The notes below the pieces were generated by a model. The model searched no databases. It was not told the origin of the DNA and saw only the letters and a list, made by a program, of their open reading frames with translations. The translations under genes were made by a program, and so were the position numbers. A stretch of DNA of 64,000 nt, taken from positions 10,076,863-10,140,862 of the forward strand of contig NC_084587.1 in NCBI RefSeq assembly GCF_033807715.1, read 5' to 3'. The number at the start of each line of letters is the position of its first letter. The first letter of the stretch is position 1. The DNA is from Cololabis saira (Eukaryota; Chordata; Actinopteri; Beloniformes; Belonidae). This document shows, piece by piece, positions 54,546-64,000 of the stretch.

Positions 54546-54861
54546 GTGTCATTTTGTCTGTTTGAGCACAAGGGCCGTGTTAAAGAAAAGTACATTTTAA
54601 GCTCCCATGTAATCCTTTTGGCCATAATTTTGTTCTTGTGAAGGATGGACGTTTATGGCCTAGAGAAGGAGATAACTTCACAGATAAAGATAATAAATAT
54701 GGCCATTTTAAAATATCATCAAACCTAATCAGACTTTTTTTGATTATTTACATGTGTGCTATGATGCACTTTTTAGGGACCAGATGCAAAAGGTTGTCAG
54801 ATGAGTTTTGGGGGGGAGAGTCTGTCAAATATTCACACTTCCTCTCTCCATGAAAGATATA

Positions 54862-55334
54862 CCGTATTTTCTGGACTATAAGCTGCACCTGCATACAAGC
54901 CGCACCCGCTCTATTTAAAAAAAAAAAAGATATGCAAGCTGCAGATATTTATGTTGTTAGATTAGATATTTACTACATGTACAGAAGGATTTTGAACTGT
55001 AAATGATGTACATGTTTGTACCTAAATAGATCCTTTCCTAACAGTGTCTTTTAACACGGCAGCAACTTTGCTGATTAAAACGGGACAGAACCAAGAGAAA
55101 ATAACCGGTATTTATTTATCTATTTATCTGTTTGAAATCTGCTTCTACTTCTATCTGCTAAAGAAGAAGTAGCGTATTCTTCTTTGCATTTATTTTGTCT
55201 TAGTTTTGATTCTAATTCCGGTTAGAGCGCCCCGAGCAGTGGAAGAAAAATCCACAGAATAGCTGCACTTTTGTATAAGCCGCATGGTTCAAAACCTATG
55301 AAAAAAGTAGCGGCTTATAGTCCAGAAAATACGG
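54862..55334. mobile_element. TA-flanked MITE (CCGTATTTTCTGGACTATAAG termini)
   Basis: Ends CCGTATTTTCTGGACTATA and TATAGTCCAGAAAATACGG are perfect inverted repeats between TA dinucleotides. 473 bp, no transposase. Confidence 0.85.
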
Positions 55335-55336
55335 TA

Positions 55337-57050
55337 AGTTAATTTAATTTAAAGTTATAAACCTGTGATGAGTTTCTGGCGTGATAAATTAAACGGGTTT
55401 TCCTCTCTATACGCATTAAATATACAACCTGTTTGCAGCTCAGCCACGTCTGGCTCCTCTAACAGGACAGGAACCTTCCCCTTCATCAGCAGCAGGTTCC
55501 TGCATGCTTGCAGCTCAGAAACTGATATTATTAAAGTGGAAGTCACTTTTTTCTTTAATGAATTGATTTCCACCTCTAAGGAACAGCAGCGTGTCACACA
55601 AGCCCACCATGAAAAGCCTTTAGGATTTCATTAGAGGAGAGTTTACAGTAAAGCTGAACTGCAAACTGAACCTGGACCAGAAGATAAACATCCACCCATT
55701 GGCTATTGTCTTGTCCGTTGTACTTTTGTTATGAGAAAAAGCTTAAATAACATTTTATGTAAAGCAAATTGAGATGTAAATACATAAATATGCCTCATTA
55801 AAATTATCCCTGTTAGTGAATTGAGGGGTAGTTATGTGACTCATTGTAAACATTGCATGGTTTGGCCTTTTTCTTTTCTATATTTAACTACATCACCAAT
55901 ATATGGTGCAAGTTTCTACATTTACAGCAAAATTAATCTGATTAACTTGTTTTTTATGAACCTTTACTGCAGTATTTTCCTGCAGAGGGCACGGGGCCAC
56001 CAGTTCCATGTTCAAATAGTCAAAGATGCTGGTGCTTCTCTAGTAAATCTAATGATAATCCATGTGTCTGGTTGTGTGAAAAAAATCCATTTACATAATA
56101 GCTGGTTTGATCTTAGTTTAACCAGCTTCATTTTCCGCCTTGTATCATGATCTGATTCATCTCAACAGATCTGCACATTCTAACATGGTTAAAAGATCTC
56201 ATTTTGCTTAATTTTGTAATGATCTGATAACCGTATTAAAGAGAAAAAAAAGCAGTTTTATGATCTTATGTTGCCATTATAGCTACTGTGCAAACATATT
56301 GGTACCATAAAGACCTACTCGTGTTTTTTCGACGTTACTGAAAGCTTCATAAGAGTTTTGGTTTATTTCTACACACTTTTCCCCGCACATTCATTTGCTC
56401 CTGACACGTTTCCTCGCCGACCAGGAGGGGGCGCCGGTGCTGCCTAAAGTTACACAAGTTATTATTGTATCAGAATTTTCACAAATTTAAAATCAATGGT
56501 TTCATAGATAAATAGGCTACTTATGCCTTTGGCTTAACGGTATCACTTTTAATGAGTTTCTTGTACATAAACCTCATAATGTTTAGTAGGTCACAGAAAC
56601 ATAAAAATGAGAACTTTATTTTGCTGATAATAAAGTGCAAGATTTGTGGGTTTATGCTCAGGTTTTTGGAGGTTTGGTAGCTTTTCTAAATCAGTAAATC
56701 ACCGTCAAGCACCAATAGTCGATGGTCACGATTCGTGTAGGCCGAAATAACGGCTAACAAGACTGATGGAGACAAAAAAAAAACCATCAGGAAAATGAAT
56801 AAATAAAAACTGGAAGACTGCGGATCTACTTCCCCCTCAGTATTTTAATGGCAGACTGGTGCCCACAAATAATCTGAATGCACTTCTGTTGCAGTTTAAC
56901 ATCCAAGGAGACAGAAAGTCTTATTTTTTTCTGCACCTCGTGCCTGGCCTCTCTTTTCTTCACCTCCTCCTAAAGTCCCATCATTCATGAAGGTGTCAGG
57001 ATGGTTCCTTTGATATTATCTAGTTATTTCTTATTATTTTAAATACTTTT
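55337..57050. other. Gene-free intergenic stretch
   Basis: No established gene. A minus-strand frame at 55597-55355 (..NLLLMKGKVPVLLEEPDVAE..) sits between possible AG and GT sites but matches no family I recognise. Confidence 0.35.
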
Positions 57051-57059
57051 TTTCAATTA

Positions 57060-58015
57060 TTTTATTATATACTTATTCTTTTATATTTACTTTTTACGTT
57101 TATTTTAACGTTGTTTTTACTGTTTACAGTAATATGTTAACCCCAGTGCTCTTCCTGGGGATCTTCCACACCGGGGACTAGGCCTGCTCGGCCTGTGGGG
57201 TCGTTGCCGTGGCGATCGCCCTGTTCGGAGTCGATGGGGAGTCCTGCACCATAGACATACAGGACTGTCTCAGAAAATTAGAATATTGTGATAAAGTTCT
57301 TTAGTTTCTGTAATGCAATTAAAAAAAAAAAAAAAAAAGTCATACATTCTGGATTCATTACAAATCAACTGAAATATTGCAAGCCTTTTATTATTTTAAT
57401 ATTACTGATTATGGCTTACAGTTTAAGATTAAGATTCCCAGAACATTCTAATTTTTTGAGACAGGATATTTGAGTTTTCTTAAGCTGTAAGCCATGATCA
57501 GCAATATTAAAATAATAAAAGGCTTGCAATATTTCAGTTGATTTGTAATGAATCCAGAATGTATGACATTTTTGTTTTTGTAATTGCATTACAGAAAATC
57601 ACAATATTCTAATTTTCTGAGACCTGTATACGTATATATGTCTCTGTCCTGCACTGCAGCCTTGGCTGTGGCATCGGCCGGCCCTGATCTGGGCGGTTAC
57701 CGTGGTGATGCCCTCATTGGTTAGAGGTGGGGGGGCTCCTGGTGTGGAGAGATCCCCAAGATATCGTTCCCCCCCTCAGCGTCAAGCCAGGTATTTATTT
57801 ATTTATGATGTTCGTGATAAGTTTTTTATGTCTGTGTGTGTGTGGGGGGGTATATGTGTGCTGTGTGGGTATTAAAGTGAGGATGTTTGAGAAAATGACC
57901 TGTGTGTTTTAACCATGAATGTGTGTGTCTATGTTCAAAGTAGATTTTATTATATAAAGCACTTTGCGTTACTATTGTATGGAAAGTGCTTTATAAATAA
58001 AGTTTGCTTTGATAA
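57060..58015 (+). repeat. LINE 3' region split by a MITE
   Basis: Sequence on both sides of 57260-57626 (GGGGATCTTCCACACCGGGG before; CCCCAAGATATCGTTCCC after) continues as one non-coding unit and ends AAAGTGCTTTATAAATAAAG, a common fish LINE terminus. Confidence 0.55.
57260..57626. mobile_element. Tc1-like palindromic MITE, second copy
   Basis: Ends CAGGACTGTCTCAGAAAATT and AATTTTCTGAGACCTG between TA dinucleotides (57258-57259, 57627-57628). Same family as 20168-20531. Confidence 0.88.
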
Positions 58016-58269
58016 TATTCTTCATGAATCAAACTCGACATCGCTCCTCTGACACGTGGGCCTGTGCTCCTCAGAGTCCAAGCAGAAATCCACAGCATCC
58101 ATTTTTGTTTTGCTTATTTACGTGTTGTAGCACTTAAAGAAAATAAATGTGATTGTTATAGGAGGACTTGCATTTGGGAGCCTCCTTCTTCTTCAAAGCT
58201 AACTTTAAATCATAGGATAGCCGTTTTTTGGCAGCAGATACAACACATCCCTTTTGTGAATTAAAAAGA

Positions 58270-61239
58270 AAACAACCAGGAACCTCGATCACAACAAAAC
58301 ATTTTTATATAAAACATTTTATATGGACATTCAATAACAAAAAAGAACAAAAAAAGACCAAAAAAAAAAAGAAAAAAAAAAAGGAAAGACAACATAATGG
58401 CAGTCAAAAGACAGGGCAGGAGAGGATTTTCATTGAGAAACCGCTGCAACTATGAAGACTGACCACGTGGTTTTTCTTTATAATACAGTGGCAAGAAAAC
58501 CATGACAGGAAAATGACGGTGCTACATGTTGTTTTTGCAGTAGCCTTGTTTTTTTCTCTTTTTTTTTTTTATGTCAGCAGGGTTTTTGTTGCCAAACATC
58601 ACTGTGCTCTTTGTTGTATCAGCTATAGCGTCGAACCACCAGCTGCCCGTTGAGACTTTCACTAGTAAAGGAGAGCTGGACTCTGCTGCTCACGAGCCAA
58701 ATATGAAAAGACACGAGATTCATGCAATTTTTTTTTTCCTTTTTCTTTTTTTTATAATTTTTTTTTGTTTGTTGTATCTCTTTTTTAAACTTGACGAGTA
58801 TCGCTCATGCTGGTTTGTCCATGCCATCAGTGGCTCCAAAAAGTCCATCTTTATATGTATTTTTGCAGCTCTTTTCAAGTCAGGAACCAGAACATGCTGG
58901 GGACTGGTAGCATCTTTGGCTGGTGCCCTCTTATTTTGCTTTTTTTTTTTCTTTAAATTTGTCCAAAACACATTCTATATTAATATGGACATGATATTAA
59001 AAGAAAAAAACAACAAAAAGTCACATGTCATGAGTAGTGGAAAACAAAAAAAGGTAGCATTGAAATAATCTTCAAACAAATCCATTTACACGGTGCAGAT
59101 CACATCCCGCACCGATGTTTAGTTTTTCAGCCGAGCTTAAAATCAACCTGCGCACGTACGAGTATAATAACACTTTTACTGGGTATCTGGAGCGACCTGG
59201 AGCTACCACACGGGTCAAGCCGACAGATTTCACCACTGAAATGTAAGGAATTTGCTTCAAGAACAAACACAAATTAGGATTTTTCTCATATTATCAAAGA
59301 AAAGACCAAAAAAAATAAGCTATATTTGTATGAACAAACACAAAATAGGATTTTTCTCATATTATCAAAGAAAAGACAAAAAAAAATAAGCTATATAAGT
59401 CTGAACAAACACAAAGTAGGATTTTTCTCACATTATCAAAGAAAAGACAAAAACAATAAGCTATATTGGCATGAACAAACACAAAATAACATTTTTCTCA
59501 TATTATCAAAGAAAAGACAAAAACAATAAGCTATATTCGTATGATTTGAACCAAAGTGCCACACACCTACGCTCATTCATTTCAAATTTCTTGTCAGCAA
59601 AATTTTTGACACACACAAAAAAAATAAAGAAATAAAAATCCATCCAGCCATTTTTTGAATATCATAATCATCAAAAGTCATGCTGGCAAAATTAAAAAAA
59701 AAAATAAAAAATCAGCCCCAACTCCGAGGACGAATGTTTGGTTGAAGTAAATAAAGACACTTATAAGGAGTAATGACAATAACACAGGTATTATATTTAT
59801 ACAAACTGCAGAAAAATGTGCTTTCTACAAATCTTTGGAACAAAAACAAAAAAGCCAAAAAAGCCACGTTTTGGAAATATAGGGTACAATAGTATAGAAA
59901 TATGCACAATAGTTATGTGTTTTGCATTTTAAATATTTGCTATTTACTTACTGACTGAATCTCTTTCTCGTTCGGTAGTTGCCCGCGGGCGGCACCTTAA
60001 CCGCAATTACCGACTAAAAGTGTGTTTCAGGAAGACTCAATCGATGCTGGACTCTATAAAAGATGGAGCACAAGGAGGAGGGAAGAGGGGTGGGGGGGAT
60101 GCAAAGATGCAAAGAACAGATCTCTACATGAAAGGATCAGAAAAACACCTGAACCCCCGGCTCTGCAGGTCTGCAGGTAGAGGATCTTTGTCTGGACGTA
60201 AACTAAACGAAAAAAAAAGTAGTTTCAAAGTGTAGTGTTGCACGTTCTGTAGTGTTGGGTGTAGTGAAGTCCTGGGACACGTACGACGCGGCTGCGTTAC
60301 ATCACGGAGAGGTGGAGTATTTGTTATATATAGATGCTTAATCTGATGGTTTTTAACCCCCTGAGGTTCAACCGTCGAACCTTCGGTGCAGCCGAGTCAA
60401 ACAAAAAGAATGGTTTCATAATTATGAGAATAATTACAACAGCAATAATAATAATAATAATAATTTTGGTAATTTTTTTCTCTCTAAACTAATTTTGTTG
60501 CATATCATAAGAATTTTAAAGTTAAAGGTTTACCATTTCCACATACTAAGAAAACTTGAGGTAAGGAACAGCTCTAATAAACCCCTCGTCTCGCCGCGGG
60601 AGAGAAGCTCGTCTCCCCCCGACCCAACCCCGCGCTAAAGGAGGAACACCAAAATCCACCAGTGGACGCCTTAATATCTTGGAAACTTTCTGGTTCATAA
60701 TTAAAAACAAAAGCAAAAAAAAAAAAACAACCGTTTCTCAGGTGCTCCGTGGAAGCGCCTGACTTCTCTCTACCTCCCTGATCGCTCGGGGCCGCGCGGC
60801 TCTCAGCTCTCTGTCGTACGTGAGTGACAGCTGTTGAAATGTCAGTTTATCCACATTCAGCCTCTGGAAGAACATCTGGGCTCCGTCCTCAAATCTTGTG
60901 CTGCTGAGTGCCGAGGGAATAAGAAGGGGGAGACTATAATACAGTCGTGCAACAGTGAAGGTGGCCAGTTTCTGTCTTAATATCTTTTTTTCTTTTCTTT
61001 TTTGTTTTTTTTTCTCATGTAAAGGCCATCCTTCAGTCTTTAATACAGCATTCCTCTATTTCTGTAGTAGCATATATAAGAAAATGTGGGACTGCTTTGG
61101 GGGGGTGGGATCTGAAATATGTTTGCTGTGGTCGACTCCACACGTTAAAACGGGGCGCAGTTCCACCTCCACGACGACAGGGGGAGCTCTTACAAAGTAA
61201 TTTAATGGAAGAGAGGAGCTCCTGGGAAATGTAGTGTCT
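58270..61239 (-). other. RBFOX-family 3' UTR (predicted)
   Basis: About 3 kb downstream of the RBFOX stop codon with almost no transposons, unlike the rest of the window; RBFOX mRNAs have long 3' UTRs. The distal end is placed near 58270-58310, where TATAAA-type poly(A) variants occur on the minus strand; this boundary is a guess. A four-unit tandem repeat lies at 59261-59542. Confidence 0.5.
59261..59542. repeat. 70/71-bp tandem repeat, four units
   Basis: Units at 59261-59331, 59332-59402, 59403-59472 and 59473-59542 each start GAACAAACACAAA and contain TTATCAAAGAAAAGAC and AATAAGCTATAT. The last two units share AAAACAATAAG and are closest to each other. Confidence 0.95.
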
Positions 61240-61284
61240 TTAGTAAGGGGCAAATCTACTGTAGCCTCCCCTGTACAGCGTGGC
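61240..61284 (-). CDS. RBFOX-family RNA-binding protein, last coding exon
   Basis: 45 nt after a TATTTTCCAG acceptor, encoding ATLYRGGYSRFAPY then TAA. The C-terminal YRGGY(S/N)RF(A/T)PY signature is characteristic of the RBFOX family, nuclear RRM proteins that bind GCAUG and control alternative splicing in neurons and muscle. The RRM and other exons are to the right of the window on the minus strand; at least 2.7 kb of intron follows. The Leu-Tyr-Arg-Gly-Gly-Tyr-Ser form favours an RBFOX2-type or fish rbfox1l product over RBFOX1 (which has IYRGGYNRF), but the paralog is not settled. Confidence 0.82.
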   Translation of the reverse strand, partial: ATLYRGGYSRFAPY

Positions 61285-61513
61285 CTGGAAAATAACAAAA
61301 CAAACAATCAGAAACATGGATCCTTATCAAAACTAAACATAGAAATGATGGCTAACGTTTTCAGAACCTGCTTTAGAGGGACATTTACACCAAATGTAAA
61401 AAGAAAATGACACTTGAGCTGCTTCTCCCTCGGCTCGGTTTCAGTGGCGTCAATTCAGTTGAAGCTAAGGTATGGCAAGGTTACGAGTCACAGAACTTAA
61501 CTAGAGTATCAAT

Positions 61514-62183
<670 letters not shown>

Positions 62184-62284
62184 GTATCAATCAACACGTC
62201 CAGCAAATACTCATCACAGAAGTCTGCTATGTAGCTTATCTGTGTGGTCAAGAATATTGGAACTTTTTCAATTGCGGTCTCGCT

Positions 62285-62956
62285 CACTGCAAAAACTCAA
62301 AATCTTACCTGGAATATTTGTCTTATTTCTAGTTAAAATGTCTCATTTTTAGTCAAAAAATCTCATTACACCCTAAAACAAGAGTCATCACCAGAAAAAT
62401 AACTTGTTATTTGACCATTTTCACCTGTTTCAAGTAAATTTTCACTTGAAATAAGTAGAAAAATCTGGATTTATCTTCTCATTACAAGCAAAAACATCTT
62501 GTTCCACTGGCAGATTTTTCCACTTATTTTACGTGAAAATCTACTTGAAACAGGTAAAAATGGTTGTTTTTGAGTCTTGTCTTAAATGTAATGAGATTTT
62601 TTTTTACTAAAAATTAGTCAAAAAAATCTCATTACACTTAAAACAAGACTCATCATTGGAAAAAACAACAATGTTCACCTGTTTCAAGTAGATTTTCACT
62701 TGAAATAAGTAGAAAAATCTGCCAGTGGAACAAGATTTTTTTTGCTTGTAATGAGAAGATAAATCTTGTCCCACTGGCAGATTTTTCTACTTATTTCAAG
62801 TGAAAATTTACTTGAAACAGGTGAAAATTGTCAAATAACAAGTTATTTTTCTGGTAATGACTCTTGTTTTAAGTGTAATGAGATTTTATGACTAAAAATG
62901 AGACATTTTAACTAGAAATAAGACAAATATTCTTAAGATCTTGAGTTTTTGCAGTG
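62285..62956. mobile_element. Double CACTG-type MITE forming a large palindrome
   Basis: Starts CACTGCAAAAACTCAAAATC and ends GATCTTGAGTTTTTGCAGTG. Two hairpin cores (about 62420-62560 and 62680-62830) lie side by side and the whole is close to an inverted repeat. Confidence 0.8.
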
Positions 62957-63690
62957 TATAATAACTAGTGAAATCGATCATGTTGTTCTGATTTGCATTT
63001 GTAGTTATTCTATATGTATTAAGTAATAGAATAATCAATACAAATAGACACAGAGTAATTCCATAAATGTATTTAAAAAACAAACATTTACATTTTCCCT
63101 TGAAGCCGAGGTGTGGCGGCTGCCGTACCTTCATACCCAATTGACGCCCCTGCTTGGTTTGTTGCCCAGGGAGTAAAGACTTTATCTGAAGGTAACTAAA
63201 CACCATGGCTGCAACAATCTTTGATCATTTACCATGAAAATGCTATGAATTTGAGCTTTCAGGCATTATATAAAACAAATAACAGTCTCAGACTGGGGGT
63301 AAATATGTAGCTATAAGGCCCCCCATGGGGCTCTGGGGCAGTAGAGTGTCTGACAGTTGCTACGGTAGCTGCATGTTGCTCATTAAAGAAGAACATATGG
63401 GGAGAAAGCGCAGATAATAAGGGCTGAAAAGTCATTTTTCACTAAATTTGCTCACTCCTCAAGTTAAGGAGGAGACTTGAGCTCAGTGTTGGGCCTCCTG
63501 GGGTTGGTAGAGGGAGCAATGCCCAGGACTGACTTAGCTAGGAACACTGGGTAATAAAACAAAAAATGGGAAAAAAAAAAAAAATCTGGATAAAAATATA
63601 TATATATATATAAAAAAAAAAAGAAACATGTTTACGAGAACAAAGTCGATGAGAATAAATTACTCTAACATTTCACAGCAGCACTGTAGC
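62957..63690. other. Gene-free stretch in the RBFOX intron
   Basis: No exon or recognised element apart from an AT microsatellite near 63600. Confidence 0.4.
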
Positions 63691-63691
63691 A

Positions 63692-63940
63692 CCCTATAAT
63701 GTAATAATTTCCTGAAAATGTAATAACGCCTGAAAATGTAATAAAATTTGCATTTAACTCAATCGAACATGTAATAAAATCCAATAATGTAATAACTTCA
63801 CCAATAATGTAATAAAATATCCTGACTGATATTGTAATAACATTTTTACCGATAATGTAATACCTTATTACATTATTGGGCATTTATTACATTTTCAGGT
63901 GGGTCTTTTTTTTTTCTTCCAAAACTGATAATGTAATATA
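63692..63940. repeat. Degenerate array of AATGTAATAA motifs
   Basis: About eight direct AATGTAATAA-like motifs, 15-35 bases apart, are followed by two inverted ones (TTATTACATT) near 63863 and 63886. The flanks share CCTGAAAATGTAATAA. Class unknown. Confidence 0.75.
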
Positions 63941-64000
63941 TATGTTCATTTTCAGTCCAGAGTTCTACATTTTGTGTTTTAAGTATCTAAGAATGTTATA

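Noticed and set aside
55355..55597. Minus-strand candidate exon with NLLLMKGKVPVLLEEPDVAE
   Set aside because: Has possible AG/GT borders but no partner exon and no family I recognise; kept only as a note.
59261..59542. CRISPR-like repeat array
   Set aside because: Contiguous 70/71-bp tandem units without spacers, in a vertebrate UTR.
63692..63940. CRISPR-like spaced repeats
   Set aside because: The motif is only 10 bp, spacing is irregular and the genome is vertebrate.

Overview
This is a piece of vertebrate, almost certainly teleost (percomorph-type) fish, nuclear DNA. It has intron-containing genes with GT-AG junctions, large microsatellites, many MITEs, and fish-type hAT, PIF/Harbinger, Tc1 and LINE fragments. 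Only about 1.3 kb is protein coding; most of the rest is transposon debris. Most open reading frames are artefacts of low-complexity repeats (CA, GGAA, CTTT and GC-rich tracts).

Four genes can be read from exon structure. (1) erp27, minus strand, seven coding exons from 20598 down to 2: signal peptide, two redox-inactive thioredoxin-like domains and a KTEL retrieval tail, 250 residues. (2) A pde6h copy on the minus strand (coding 41963-41633). (3) A second pde6h copy on the plus strand (coding 52329-54070). The two are divergent and their products differ at one of 73 residues. (4) The last coding exon (61284-61240) and long 3' UTR of an RBFOX-family splicing factor on the minus strand, whose other exons lie beyond the right edge. 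ERP27 and PDE6H are also near neighbours on human 12p12.3; ARHGDIB, which lies between them in mammals, was not found.

Layout: 1-20.6 kb is erp27 with its large introns full of hAT, LINE and unclassified repeats. 20.9-41 kb is an intergenic repeat field with hATs, a 379-bp tandem repeat running into a 1-kb GGAA array, a reverse-transcriptase relic split by a Harbinger element, and a solo LTR. 41.1-43.4 kb is pde6h copy 1. 43.4-50.6 kb is the shared divergent upstream region, with a four-element transposon nest and a second LINE split by a Harbinger element. 50.6-54.5 kb is pde6h copy 2, with a GGAA array in intron 2. 54.5-58 kb holds MITEs and a LINE tail. 58.2-61.3 kb is the RBFOX 3' UTR and last exon. 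61.5-64 kb is repeats inside the RBFOX intron.

The most interesting material is the inverted pde6h pair. Homology is concentrated in the exons and one short intronic stretch. Both promoters carry the same GGATTAG homeodomain site upstream of a TATA-like box. The only amino-acid difference falls on the position matching a known phosphorylation site (Thr35) of mammalian PDE6-gamma. Also notable is how transposons reshaped erp27: intron 5 is about 94% one hAT element, and a MITE abuts the exon 1 splice donor.
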